Source: Mucilaginibacter saanensis
GTDB taxonomy: Bacteria > Bacteroidota > Bacteroidia > Sphingobacteriales > Sphingobacteriaceae
DNA length: 64,000 nucleotides
NCBI RefSeq assembly: GCF_014200575.1
Contig: NZ_JACHBZ010000006.1
Location: 254,661 to 318,660 of the forward strand
Direction of reading: 5' to 3'
Numbering within the stretch: the first letter of the stretch is position 1; every line of letters starts with the position of its first letter. Shown here in pieces: positions 1 to 9,307 of the stretch. Below the pieces are notes generated by a model that was not told the origin of the DNA, did not search any database, and was given only the letters and a program-made list of their open reading frames with translations. A program made the translations under genes and the position numbers.

Positions 1-1265
1 CTATATAAAGAGTTGAGGTAATTATTTTGGGCGTCTTTGATGGCGTACTGGGCATTAAGCCAGTCGTTTAAATCGGTTACGCCTTTTGTGTACTGCAGGT
101 TGGTAGTTTTAAATACCGATTGAGCGAGCTCAATATTTCGCGTATCGTTCTCCAGGTTGGCCTGTGCCTTGATTAGTTTTGTTTTAGCATTCTCATACTC
201 CAGTTGATATTTACCCTCGTCAAGTTTTAGGTTCTCGGCAGCATTCAGGCTTTTATATTTGGCCTGGTTGTATTGTGCATTCCTTTTAAAAAAGTCGAAC
301 AAAGGAATTGTCAACTTTAGTCCCACGGCCGAGTAAGAGTTCAGATCACTAAATGCCGGGCCCAAGGTAGTGCCGAAACCCTGTGCACCATAACGTACGT
401 AACCGGTCAATTTGGGAATTGCTCCTGCCTTTATCCGTTGCTGGTCTATTTCCAACAATCGGGCATTAGTTTGCGATAGCTGGTAATCTGTTCTGTTAGC
501 TGCCGAAAATCCATTATTTGATGCATCAACAATTGATGGTGTGGTCAAATCCTTACGGGATGCCGTATCTATTGGCAAGCCGGAGTTAATGGGATAACCC
601 ATATTATATTTCAGCTGGTTTTCTGAAAGGGTTAAACTACTTTCGGCTATGCGTATCTGCGATATGGCGTTGTTATAGTTAACGGTCACTTTATCCAGAT
701 CTTTCTGTAATGTTATCCCTTTTTGAACCTGAAGCTGGGATATTTCCATTTGCCTGCGATAGGTTTCGAGGTTAGCTTTCAACAACCGCAGCTGTTCGCG
801 GTAAACGTAAATCTGGTAGTAAGCGTTGCTGATGTCATAAATGATGGTTTCTTCATTCTTTTTAACATTAAGATCAGCCTGTTGCTTGTTGTATTTATTG
901 GCCTTAAGTCCGTTCAATAAGGATTGATCATAAATGGTTTGATCAAGCTGCACAACGCCGTTAGTATTGTACTTTTGGGTAAAGGCTACTTTAACCGCGT
1001 CCGGGCCGAATATGCCAGCCGGGATAATGGATTGCTGCACTTTTAAGTTATCGTCGAAGGTACCGGTGACTCCCAGCTTAGGCAGATAATCGGCAAGTGC
1101 TTCTTTGGCCTGGGCATCGGCTGCCAGCTTTTCATTTTCATAAACCACGCCACTGCGGTTATTCTTAAGGCCATAGTCTATACATTCTTTCAAATTCCAT
1201 TGCTGCTGGGCAAGCAATTGGAATGGAAGTAAACAGATCAGCGCCAGTAACGTATTTTTTTTCAT
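1..1265 (-). CDS. TolC-family outer membrane efflux protein, 3' end outside window
   Basis: Reading leftwards from an ATG at 1265 gives an uninterrupted frame of 421 codons that leaves the window. The start is a signal peptide (MKKNTLLALICLLPFQLLAQ), followed by NLKECIDYGLKNN, the usual beginning of Bacteroidota TolC-like proteins, and by two long helical stretches rich in Q, N and A with repeats of the type YNQAKYKSLNAAENL. TolC proteins form the outer-membrane channel of tripartite RND or ABC exporters. The C-terminus and any pump genes would lie to the left of the window. The two-component genes immediately upstream on the same strand may control it. The family call is firm; the substrate cannot be told. 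Confidence 0.85.
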   Translation of the reverse strand, partial: MKKNTLLALICLLPFQLLAQQQWNLKECIDYGLKNNRSGVVYENEKLAADAQAKEALADYLPKLGVTGTFDDNLKVQQSIIPAGIFGPDAVKVAFTQKYNTNGVVQLDQTIYDQSLLNGLKANKYNKQQADLNVKKNEETIIYDISNAYYQIYVYREQLRLLKANLETYRRQMEISQLQVQKGITLQKDLDKVTVNYNNAISQIRIAESSLTLSENQLKYNMGYPINSGLPIDTASRKDLTTPSIVDASNNGFSAANRTDYQLSQTNARLLEIDQQRIKAGAIPKLTGYVRYGAQGFGTTLGPAFSDLNSYSAVGLKLTIPLFDFFKRNAQYNQAKYKSLNAAENLKLDEGKYQLEYENAKTKLIKAQANLENDTRNIELAQSVFKTTNLQYTKGVTDLNDWLNAQYAIKDAQNNYLNSLY

Positions 1266-1426
1266 TTTCCTGCGTTCAAAAATTTCTACCAAAGCCTACT
1301 GGTGGCTTAAGTATTCTATTATTTTATGGCAGCAAAATTATCTGGGTTTAGGTACGCTATTTGGTGTTGGGGAGTGAAAAGGACAAAATTAGCAATGAAC
1401 CGGACAAATAAATAGTATAGATGATG

Positions 1427-2188
1427 TTACTGCTCTATCCATTTTAAAAAAGGTTGTGCTTTGATCTTGCTGATGATGATCTTCTCGGGTGGGTTGGTTT
1501 TAACGATTACGTAAAGTTTTCTATTAAAATAATGCTCAATGTTTTGTACAGCATCGCGGTTGATGATGAATTGCCGGTTGGCTCTGAAAAATTGCTGAGG
1601 ATTGAGCATGACCTCCAATTGTTCGATGGTGTATTGGATAGGGTAACTTTTTTCACTCGAATCATAGAGGTAAACAATTCCGGCCGAGGCATATATGAAC
1701 TGGATATCTGTTACCCGAACAGGGATAATCTTCTCACGGTAATGAACAAGAATATTCTGCTTGTAAGCAACATCCATTTGCACAAGTACCTTGTTCAGGT
1801 TGTTGCCGTATTGGGTATTGCTTAACAGGTGCTCCTTTAACCTGATATACTTTTCCAGGCTTCGCTGCAACACATCTTCCTCAATTGGTTTCAGCAAGTA
1901 ATCAATGCTGTTTGATTCAAAAGCTCTGATTGCGTATTCATCAAAGGCAGTACAAAATATTACCGGTGATTCAATTTTTACTTCCCTGAAGATCTCAAAG
2001 CTTAAACCGTCACCTAACTGAATATCAGAAAAAACAAGTTCCGGGGCAGGGTTTTCCTTTAACCAGTTTATAGCCGACGAAACTGAAGGCAGTATCGCTT
2101 CAATACTTATTTCGCTATCCAGGTTTTGAAGCATGCTTTTTAGTTCCTTTGCAGTTTTTGCCTCGTCTTCTATAATAATTACTTTCAT
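1427..2188 (-). CDS. LytTR-family response regulator
   Basis: 253 residues, the normal length for AlgR/LytT-type regulators. A receiver domain occupies about residues 1-118, with the acidic pocket E7-D8-E9 and the phospho-acceptor D55 in VFSDIQL; the conserved lysine is in YLLKPIEE. A LytTR DNA-binding domain fills about 145-250 (REKIIPVRVTDIQFIYASAG, then FFRANRQFIINRDAVQNI). The gene overlaps the kinase gene upstream by 4 bp (ATGA), so the two are translationally coupled and are almost certainly a cognate pair. It lies 161 bp upstream of the TolC gene on the same strand, which makes efflux a possible target. The family is certain, the regulon is inferred. Confidence 0.93.
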   Translation of the reverse strand: MKVIIIEDEAKTAKELKSMLQNLDSEISIEAILPSVSSAINWLKENPAPELVFSDIQLGDGLSFEIFREVKIESPVIFCTAFDEYAIRAFESNSIDYLLKPIEEDVLQRSLEKYIRLKEHLLSNTQYGNNLNKVLVQMDVAYKQNILVHYREKIIPVRVTDIQFIYASAGIVYLYDSSEKSYPIQYTIEQLEVMLNPQQFFRANRQFIINRDAVQNIEHYFNRKLYVIVKTNPPEKIIISKIKAQPFLKWIEQ

Positions 2189-3225
2189 TTGTTTAGTAAT
2201 GGCAAATTGACCGAAAAATTTAAACCATCGTTATTGATCTGAACAGGTTTATGTATGAGTAGTTTGTAGCGTTGAGTTATATTTTTCAAACCAGTGCCAG
2301 TGCCATCCTCTGCCGTTTTTTTGAGTTGCAGGTTATTGGTTACTATGAGCGCCGGGGAATCATCCGTACGTATAGTGATGTGCAAAGGCTTTTCAGGCGA
2401 TATCATGTTGTGTTTAATGGCATTTTCAATTAAAAGCTGCAAGGAGAGCGGGGGGATTAAAAATGTCAGGTGCTCATCGGGTATGGTAATGTTTACGCAC
2501 AGCGCTTCTTCAAAGCGCTCGTTCATGATGTAAAGGTATGACTTGATAAAGGATAATTCGTCTTTAAGAGGAGTGAGGTAATGTTCATTAAAATTCAGTA
2601 CGTACCGGTATACTGTTGCCAGTTGAACAATGTAGTTTTTAGTTGGCTGATCCGTAGCGATAGTTTTAAGTGTACTGAGGGAATTGAATAAAAAATGCGG
2701 ACTGATTTGCTGCTGCAACGATAGTAGCTGCGCACGCAAATGCGCCTGTTCCAATATCTCGTTCTCTAACTGCGAATTTTGCAGTGCATTATTGGTATGT
2801 ATACTGTAAAAGACAACGTATGCAATAATACTTGCTAAAAACGCGCCCATAAAGTGTATTATAAAATCGGAAATGGTATCAAATGGTACCCCATTTTGAA
2901 TAAGCGCTGTTCTTGGTAATAAGCGGTATAGAGTGTAAGCTAATGCAAAAGTTGACAACGTGGCTGCGATATTACTTAAGAAATGCTTTGCATAACTATT
3001 AAGCCACGGAAATTGATGAAGTAAAAAAAAACCGTGAATAAGCCAGCAAGCAAAAAGCGTGAGCGATATCTGGAAAGCGTATTCAGGGTATTCCCACCAC
3101 TGCACCTCCTTAAAGCTATCTTGACGGAGTAACAGGCTGATCATGGTTACCCCGGTCAATATACCTGTTACAATAAAAAACCATTTAAATTGATAGTTTT
3201 TAAACATATAACAAATGTATTTCAA
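2185..3225 (-). CDS. LytS-type sensor histidine kinase
   Basis: 346 residues. The N-terminal 145 residues hold about four hydrophobic segments without a recognisable extracytoplasmic sensor domain. A short linker is followed by the His_kinase domain: QQQISPHFLFNSL with the phospho-acceptor H177, then LQLLIENAIKHN (N box) and GTGLKNITQRY (glycine-rich ATP lid). This is the family that partners LytTR regulators in Bacteroidota, and its stop codon overlaps the start of the regulator gene at 2188. The ligand cannot be predicted. The start has no strong ribosome-binding site, as usual in this phylum. Confidence 0.92.
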   Translation of the reverse strand: MKYICYMFKNYQFKWFFIVTGILTGVTMISLLLRQDSFKEVQWWEYPEYAFQISLTLFACWLIHGFFLLHQFPWLNSYAKHFLSNIAATLSTFALAYTLYRLLPRTALIQNGVPFDTISDFIIHFMGAFLASIIAYVVFYSIHTNNALQNSQLENEILEQAHLRAQLLSLQQQISPHFLFNSLSTLKTIATDQPTKNYIVQLATVYRYVLNFNEHYLTPLKDELSFIKSYLYIMNERFEEALCVNITIPDEHLTFLIPPLSLQLLIENAIKHNMISPEKPLHITIRTDDSPALIVTNNLQLKKTAEDGTGTGLKNITQRYKLLIHKPVQINNDGLNFSVNLPLLNK

Positions 3226-3362
3226 AAAATCTATTGATGCTCTATAAGGTTTTCGATATGGACAAATAGGCCTTTGAAACGGACGAATAATTAAAAAAAT
3301 ATAAATTGTTTAGGCGATTTAAGGTAAATCACGGAAATTATTTTTAGTATTTGTTATGGCCG

Positions 3363-3521
3363 TCATTTTCTGACATAGCCGTCTTTAGTTTCGACCATAA
3401 ATTTACCTTGCTCTGTAAGTTTTACGGCGCTTTTCAATTGCTGTTTCTTGATGGGATAGTCTTTTGCAAATTTTTTTCTGGCAACAAAAAGTTGACAGAG
3501 TTCGAGTGATTGTAGATTACA
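3363..3521 (-). pseudogene. 5'-truncated remnant of an unrecognised gene
   Basis: In the gap between the kinase and the hydrolase the minus strand holds an open frame of about 52 codons without a credible start, ending at the TGA at 3363. It reads as a coherent basic protein tail: SLELCQLFVARKKFAKDYP, then KKQQLKSAVKLTEQGKFMVE and a final TKDGYVRK. Composition and hydrophobic pattern look like real coding sequence, but I do not recognise the family. The frame closes upstream (stop near 3525), so this is the 3' end of a lost gene rather than a complete small gene. The remainder of 3226-3633 shows nothing else. Confidence 0.35.
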
Positions 3522-3633
3522 TAGTTAGAAGCCTCAAGGTTTTTTGACTTGATGCTTTTAACTTAAAAAGTTAGGTTCGAATTGTTTTTCCGCTTATTTG
3601 TATGTGTTGAGGTTATTATTTTTGATTATATTT

Positions 3634-4536
3634 TTACGCTAAAAACGAACTTATTGCCGTTATAAAACCTGCTGGGTTTTCTGATTGAATAAAGTGTCCG
3701 CATCCTTCCAATTTAACCAACTTCAGGTCTTTAGTCAAACCAGGAAGACTTGTTTGCAACAACTGAAAACCACTTCCGGCTATACCCAGGACCGGTATGG
3801 AGAGCTTATCATAGGCTTTAAAATCCTGAATGTCTTTAGGAAAGGCCTGATACCATCCGTTTGATGCCCTGATCGCGTCAATTCCGTTATAGTTAAGGGC
3901 ATAAACTGCTCTGCTGAAATCATCGATGCTACTTTTTTCAACCAATAAATTGTCAAATATCCAGTCAAGCAGGTAACGCATTCGGCCTGCAAGCAATTGC
4001 TCCGGAAGTACTTTTACCTGATTGAACGCCAACCACCAGGGATGCGGATAACCGGGAACCGGCAGCATTGGTAGTTTATACATACTGTCGTCAGGCGGCG
4101 GAGTATCTATTAGAATAAGTTTGTTCGTCAGTTCAGGATAATCAGCTGCAAAACTAAAAGCCACGCTGGCGCCAATATCGTGACCGGCGATGTTTACTTT
4201 TTGAAAACCGAAATATTTTATCAGTGCCGCGATGTCAGCTGCCATTTGTTTTTTTTCATAGCCGCTTTTCGGCTTTTCTGAACTACCCATACCTCTGAGA
4301 TCTGGGCAAACAACATGATACCGCTCAGAAAGCCCGGGCATAACCTTGTGAAAAGACCACCAGGTTTCTGGCCAGCCAGGGATTAAGATAAGCGGTGCTC
4401 CCAAACCGCCTTCTACATAATGTAATTTAATGCCATTCACATCAGCAAAGCCATTTTTAAACTTCGGCAGCATTTGAACAAGTGCTTCATCAGTATAGCG
4501 GTCATCTATCTGTTCATTATTTATTTCATTTTTCAT
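3634..4536 (-). CDS. alpha/beta hydrolase, epoxide-hydrolase-like
   Basis: 300 residues without a signal peptide, hence cytoplasmic. Motifs in order: PGWPETWW (oxyanion-hole region, HGxP in most relatives), DLRGMGSSEKP, the nucleophile elbow AGHDIGAS with D120 as likely nucleophile, and GCGHFIQSENP with the catalytic histidine. An aspartate nucleophile in GHDxG is typical of epoxide hydrolases and haloalkane dehalogenases, so hydrolysis of an epoxide or related ester is the best guess. It lies 29 bp downstream of a TetR regulator gene on the same strand, suggesting a two-gene, substrate-inducible operon. The substrate is unknown. Confidence 0.85.
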   Translation of the reverse strand: MKNEINNEQIDDRYTDEALVQMLPKFKNGFADVNGIKLHYVEGGLGAPLILIPGWPETWWSFHKVMPGLSERYHVVCPDLRGMGSSEKPKSGYEKKQMAADIAALIKYFGFQKVNIAGHDIGASVAFSFAADYPELTNKLILIDTPPPDDSMYKLPMLPVPGYPHPWWLAFNQVKVLPEQLLAGRMRYLLDWIFDNLLVEKSSIDDFSRAVYALNYNGIDAIRASNGWYQAFPKDIQDFKAYDKLSIPVLGIAGSGFQLLQTSLPGLTKDLKLVKLEGCGHFIQSENPAGFITAISSFLA

Positions 4537-4565
4537 AGATGTTTGTTTTATAATTCTTCGAGCTG

Positions 4566-5123
4566 TTATTTGATCCCAATACTATTGCTAAAGGATAGCC
4601 ATGCAAATTTTTTGATTTCATTGGGGGCCACATCGCCGGACCCCAAGGCTGAAATTGCCGTAGTGACCATTCCGTCAAAAAGAAAGAATATCCAATGAGG
4701 GGTAAGGTTGCCCTTGATGGCGCCGCTTTTCTGAAGATCAATCACCAGTGAGCGCCATTTACTCTTTACATTGTCGGTGATATTTTCTTCTTCTTCCCCG
4801 GTAATAAGTTTTGGCTGCTCCCGCTGCTGCAGTTTATTTAAAAAAGCATATTTATAATTACAGTCAATAGCTGCATATAGCATCAGCTCCAATTGTTTTA
4901 AGGGGGCTGATGTAGTGTTATACGCACGATTCATGGAGTCCTTACAGGTTGAGAACATTTCTTTTTTACAGGAATCCAAAAGATGTTTTCGATCCTTAAA
5001 ATAGCGATGGAGAGTCCTCCGGGTAACATGCGCTTTTTCGGCTATCGTTTCCATCGGTGCAGACAGATCATCGTTCAAAACGATGATTGCCGCATCAATT
5101 ATAGCCCGTTCAGTATTTGACAT
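4566..5123 (-). CDS. TetR-family transcriptional regulator
   Basis: 185 residues. The N-terminal helix-turn-helix is clear at about residues 8-48 (MSNTERAIIDAAIIVL, then ETIAEKAHVTRRTLHRYF and KDRKHLL). The C-terminal ligand domain is divergent, as in all TetR proteins. It is the first gene of a minus-strand pair with the hydrolase and lies back-to-back with the TonB receptor gene starting at 5341, so the 217-bp gap between them probably carries its operator. Repression of the hydrolase is the simplest reading. The ligand is unknown. Confidence 0.85.
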   Translation of the reverse strand: MSNTERAIIDAAIIVLNDDLSAPMETIAEKAHVTRRTLHRYFKDRKHLLDSCKKEMFSTCKDSMNRAYNTTSAPLKQLELMLYAAIDCNYKYAFLNKLQQREQPKLITGEEEENITDNVKSKWRSLVIDLQKSGAIKGNLTPHWIFFLFDGMVTTAISALGSGDVAPNEIKKFAWLSFSNSIGIK

Positions 5124-5277
5124 ATCTCAAAAATAAGTAATATATCTCATATTTGTGACATTTGTTGATATTTGTATATTGACGTACTTCAGGAATAGAG
5201 AGATACTTTTATCTCTGTTTGGTTGAATTTTTATTTGCCCATACTGCGCAAGTATTAATTAAACTTATTCTAAATAA

Positions 5278-5307
5278 TTGCAAAAGCAAGCGGTGTTGTT
5301 ATATTTG
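5278..5307 (+). promoter_or_regulatory. Candidate Bacteroidota-type promoter of the TonB receptor gene
   Basis: TATATTTG at 5300-5307 fits the Bacteroidota -7 consensus TAnnTTTG. A TTG at 5278-5280 sits 19 bases upstream, the spacing expected for the -33 box. The receptor ATG follows at 5341. Confidence 0.45.
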
Positions 5308-5340
5308 CCGAAACATTGGAATTAATCTAAATAAACATAA

Positions 5341-7788
5341 ATGACGCAAATTTACTTTAAAAAATTTAGCCTTTTACTTTTATGCATGGCGTGTAACCTA
5401 GCCTTAACTTACGCGCAAACACCTATCGGCAAAATCTCAGGGAGTATTAAAACAACCGATGGGAAACCGGCGCCGGGTGTCACCGTAACCCTTGTTTCAT
5501 TACATAAAACTACTCTGACTAATGAAAACGGTACTTACATCCTTCAAAATATTCCAGTTGGAACCTATTCTTTGCAAGTAACGCTCGTGGGTACAGTTGG
5601 TGCAAGTAGGGAAGTAGTTGTCAATGCAAGTAAAACCAGCAAAATAGATTTTAATTTGGCAGAGAGCTCCGCCCAATTAAAAGAGGTAAGTATTACCTCG
5701 GGTAAAACATTGAACAACCGCCCGGTATCGCTAAATAAATCTGGTATCCGCCCGTTCGATTTGCCGCAAAGTACGGGCGTAGTAAGCAGCACTGTAATAG
5801 CAGATCAGCAAATCAATCGACTGGGTGATGCTGTACGGAATGTTAGCGGGGTTACATTGACCCAGACCCGTGGCGGAGTAGGCGAAACTTTTACGGCTCG
5901 TGGCTATAGCGTCGGCATCACAGGAGGGGCAGGCAGTATTTTTAAAAATGGAGTATTGGTAAACACTGCCGGTTTTCCAGAAGCGAGTACGCTGGAGTCT
6001 GTTGAAGTACTTAAAGGTAGCTCAGCCTTGATGTATGGCAATGTTTCTGGTGGACTGATCATCAACATGATAACCAAAAAGCCTCAGTTTGAAACAGGTG
6101 GAGAAGTATCTATGCGGTATGGCAGCTATGACTATTATAAACCTACTGTAGATGTTTACGGACCGCTATCTAAAGACCTGGCCTTCCGTACCATTGCAAC
6201 CTATGAAAATGCTGGCAGCTATCGTAATGGGGTAAAAACTGAGCGTACCTATGTGAATCCTTCCTTATTGTATAATTTAGGCAAAAGCACGACCATCATA
6301 CTGGAAGGAGATTATTTGAAATCAAACCTAACTCCTGACTGGGGTATCGGCTCACTGAATAACGGACAGGCCATCCCAACAATGGTACCCCGCTCACAGT
6401 TTATCAATACTGCCTGGGCCTATAGTCATATGAACCAGTATTCCGGATCCCTGACCGTCAACCATACCATCAACGACAGTTGGAAATTAAATTTCATTTC
6501 CTCAGCACAAGGAACAAATATTGATTCCTATCAATCGAGTCTGCCAAATAGTGTGAGTGCTACCGGCGAATGGAACCGGGGCCTGGCACGCGCGAATACC
6601 CATGAAGGTGATTATACTACTCAATTAAACCTGACCGGCAAATTTAAAACAGGTAGCATAAGTCATCAGATCTTGATAGGCAGCGACGCAGCCAAGGTTG
6701 TTAATGTGACTAACGGTTATAGCATCAATGGCCAAAACATCAGCAGTTATGTTTATGACAAGATCAATACAATCGACTTGAACAAATACACCCAGCGTAC
6801 CGATATTCCGACTGCGGTTGATACCAACCGTACTACAGCACCAGTCTATCGGTTTGGCGCGTATGTACAGGATCTGGTCAGTTTAACGGATAAATTCAAA
6901 GTATTGGCTGGTGTACGCTGGTCATGGCAGCAAACCAATCAAACAAATATTGATTATTTGCAAAAAGGCATCAATGGCTTAGGAGTTGCGGCCACACGAT
7001 ATGATCGTGCTTATTCGCCCAAAGCTTCGCTGATCTACCAGCCGGTAACAACAACATCTATTTATGCCAGCTACAGTAACAATTTTATCGTGAACACGGG
7101 TACTGATGTCAGCACCGGTCAGGGTTTAAAGCCATCTACGTTGAATCAGTATGAGGCAGGGGTAAAAAATGAATTCTTTAACGGAAAATTATCAGCCAAT
7201 TTTAGTATTTATCGCATTATTAATAATAACCTGGCTGTGGTAGCACCTTTTAAAGCTGATGGTGTAACCGTTAACAGTGATAACACCATAAAAACATTTA
7301 GCGGACAAACCACCAGCGACGGTGTGGAAGTTGACGTTACGGGTAACCTTAGCAAATACTTTTACTTTATTGCCGGTTACGCATATAATAATGCCAGATA
7401 TACCAAAACATCTGGTTTGAAGGGTTCTAATATTGAGGGTGAGCCACTGGTGATCAATCCTAAGCATACCGCAAATGCCAGCATTTTTTATACATTTAGT
7501 AATTCATCACTTAAAGGGTTTAAGGTTGGAGCTTCAGCTTTCTACACAGGATCTCGTTTAGCGGGCTACAATAACGTAGTTGGCCAAACTCAGGCATACA
7601 GTCGTTTATTGCCAGTAGGAGGGTATGCAACGCTGGACCTTTCGGCAGGTTACACGTATAAAAAAATATCATTACTGGCACAGGTATCCAATATTACCAA
7701 TACACTTAATTATCTGATCCATGATAATTACAGTATCACGCCGATTGCGCCATGTCAGTTTCTGACAACGCTGGCCTATAAGTTTTAA
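5341..7788 (+). CDS. TonB-dependent siderophore-type outer membrane receptor
   Basis: 815 residues. Signal peptide of about 25 residues ending in LTYAQ, then a carboxypeptidase-regulatory-like beta domain (about 30-115: GKISGSIKTTDGKPAPGVTV), a plug domain (about 140-240: RNVSGVTLTQTRGGVGETFT, then VEVLKGSSALMYGN), and a 22-strand-type barrel ending in the aromatic LAYKF. The plug wording and length match the FhuA/FhuE-like siderophore receptor group rather than SusC. It should take up ferric siderophore or a similar ligand with energy from TonB. It stands alone, bounded by a promoter candidate upstream and a strong terminator downstream, and is divergent from the TetR/hydrolase pair. Confidence 0.9.
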   Translation: MTQIYFKKFSLLLLCMACNLALTYAQTPIGKISGSIKTTDGKPAPGVTVTLVSLHKTTLTNENGTYILQNIPVGTYSLQVTLVGTVGASREVVVNASKTSKIDFNLAESSAQLKEVSITSGKTLNNRPVSLNKSGIRPFDLPQSTGVVSSTVIADQQINRLGDAVRNVSGVTLTQTRGGVGETFTARGYSVGITGGAGSIFKNGVLVNTAGFPEASTLESVEVLKGSSALMYGNVSGGLIINMITKKPQFETGGEVSMRYGSYDYYKPTVDVYGPLSKDLAFRTIATYENAGSYRNGVKTERTYVNPSLLYNLGKSTTIILEGDYLKSNLTPDWGIGSLNNGQAIPTMVPRSQFINTAWAYSHMNQYSGSLTVNHTINDSWKLNFISSAQGTNIDSYQSSLPNSVSATGEWNRGLARANTHEGDYTTQLNLTGKFKTGSISHQILIGSDAAKVVNVTNGYSINGQNISSYVYDKINTIDLNKYTQRTDIPTAVDTNRTTAPVYRFGAYVQDLVSLTDKFKVLAGVRWSWQQTNQTNIDYLQKGINGLGVAATRYDRAYSPKASLIYQPVTTTSIYASYSNNFIVNTGTDVSTGQGLKPSTLNQYEAGVKNEFFNGKLSANFSIYRIINNNLAVVAPFKADGVTVNSDNTIKTFSGQTTSDGVEVDVTGNLSKYFYFIAGYAYNNARYTKTSGLKGSNIEGEPLVINPKHTANASIFYTFSNSSLKGFKVGASAFYTGSRLAGYNNVVGQTQAYSRLLPVGGYATLDLSAGYTYKKISLLAQVSNITNTLNYLIHDNYSITPIAPCQFLTTLAYKF

Positions 7789-7806
7789 ATTGATCCTGAT
7801 TAATTT

Positions 7807-7838
7807 AAGCCCTGTTCTTGCGTAAGAACGGGGCTTTT
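7807..7838 (+). terminator. Rho-independent terminator after the TonB receptor gene
   Basis: A 13-bp stem (7807-7819 with 7824-7836, one G-T wobble) and the 4-nt loop GCGT end in a run of T, 19 bp after the receptor stop codon. Confidence 0.85.
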
Positions 7839-8251
7839 ACTTTCCGCCCAATTGCTTTTGATTTCTGTTTATTGTTATTGTTTATTTTCTGATCAAATGT
7901 ACCTGTGCGTTGTGAAGCCATAGAGGTATGCGTTCTGTCGCCATTGCTTCCACCTTTGTTAATACTGTCTATCCTTTAACTATACGGACCGGCGGGTGCG
8001 GAATAGTTTTACGTCGTCTGTCAGTATTGTCAGGATATTTATATAGTGCAGTGAAGAATCGTGTTTTAGACCTGATTGTGCATGAAAAAATCGTAAAAAA
8101 CATGAAGATTCTTTGCAGGATTTTCTTTCCAATGGGGAGTGTTCAACAGATTATGCCTTTAGAGAGAAGGAGCTCTGAATATTAATGGAGAAAGAAATAG
8201 CATTTAACCTGCTTTTAATAGCTTGGGCTATTGTTCAAGTAAATCGGTGTT
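7839..8251. other. Intergenic stretch with no supported gene
   Basis: About 410 bp between the receptor terminator and the convergent AraC regulator gene. The only open frame (7928-8185 plus, 85 codons) has no recognisable domain, an atypical composition and no promoter or ribosome-binding site; I do not call it a gene. No repeat or RNA structure stood out. Confidence 0.5.
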
Positions 8252-9148
8252 TCAATTCAAATTCCGGTATTCATTCGGCGTAAAGCCCACCCGCTGTTTA
8301 AACAGCCTGCTGAAATGCTGCGGATACTTAAAGCCAAGTTCATAAGCGATCTCATTAACCGTTTTATCAGGTTCGAACATTTTTTCCTTGGCAACATCCA
8401 TTATTTTCATTTGAATAAACTCCAGTGCGGTTTTACCAGTTTCTTTTTTGATCACGTCGCCAAAATAATTAGTTGATAAGTTTAGCTTATCGGCACAGTA
8501 AGCTACGTTGGGCAAGCCGTCATTTTGCGGTTTGTCTGAAGCAAAATAATCATTAAGCAGCGCTTCAAATTTTTCTACAAAGCCCCTGTGAACGTTGTCC
8601 CGCGTGATAAATTGACGGTCGTAGAAACGTATACAGTAATCCAGGAAAAGTTCAATATTGGCCGCGACCAATTTTTTGCTATGCTTGTCGATACTGTGCT
8701 TTAGTTCAAAAGTGATCTTTGAAAAACAATCCAAAACGATCTGTTTTTCCTGTTCAGATATATGCAAAGCTTCGCGAACTTCATAGGAAAAGAAGTTGTA
8801 ATCACCCATGTGGCGTCCAAGGTTTGATCCGTGGATCAGATCCTGGTGAAAAACAAGTGCTAAACCTTGTGGCTGGTAATACTGCTCCGGGATGTTTTCG
8901 CCAATCACCTGGCCCGGTGCCAGAAATATAAGCGTTCCTTCCTGGTAATCATAGTTATTGAGCCCATACCTCAGATCGCCACACACCAGCTGTTTAAGGA
9001 ATACGGTGTAGAAGTTATAACTCATGCGCCTCGACTGCCTCGGGTCAGCATTAGACAGATCCACAATGCTGACCAACGGATGCAGCGTTTCCTGTTTATT
9101 GAAAGAATTATACTCGCTGATGTTGTTGAAAGTCAGGATATTTTCCAT
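8252..9148 (-). CDS. AraC-family transcriptional regulator
   Basis: 298 residues from the preferred ATG at 9148 (MENILTFNNISEYNSF); an in-frame ATG at 9202 would add 18 poorly patterned residues. The N-terminal half is a cupin-like sensor (about 40-140, YQEGTLIFLAPGQVIGEN). The C-terminal about 100 residues carry the paired helix-turn-helix: LNLSTNYFGDVIKKETG and the signature VNEIAYELGFKYPQHFSRLF. It lies back-to-back with the SDR/oxidoreductase operon starting at 9308. AraC regulators in this arrangement usually activate the divergent operon in response to its substrate; that part is inference. Confidence 0.9.
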   Translation of the reverse strand: MENILTFNNISEYNSFNKQETLHPLVSIVDLSNADPRQSRRMSYNFYTVFLKQLVCGDLRYGLNNYDYQEGTLIFLAPGQVIGENIPEQYYQPQGLALVFHQDLIHGSNLGRHMGDYNFFSYEVREALHISEQEKQIVLDCFSKITFELKHSIDKHSKKLVAANIELFLDYCIRFYDRQFITRDNVHRGFVEKFEALLNDYFASDKPQNDGLPNVAYCADKLNLSTNYFGDVIKKETGKTALEFIQMKIMDVAKEKMFEPDKTVNEIAYELGFKYPQHFSRLFKQRVGFTPNEYRNLN

Positions 9149-9307
9149 TGAATTTACTTTTCTGCTTATCAAATTTACTTCATCGGTTTGATAATTCACC
9201 AATAGTAGGCTTTCAATCAGTGAATTTGGTAGAGATTACCGTGGTATGTATACCTCTGAAGGCAAAATCATTAAGAACTTTGCCCTCACAAAATATGTTA
9301 AAGTAAA

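Noticed and set aside
1454..1825. 123-codon open frame antisense to the LytTR gene
   Set aside because: Shadow of the well-supported LytTR coding sequence.
7928..8185. 85-codon open frame on the plus strand
   Set aside because: No domain, odd composition, no start signals and no conserved pattern; it lies between a terminator and a convergent gene.
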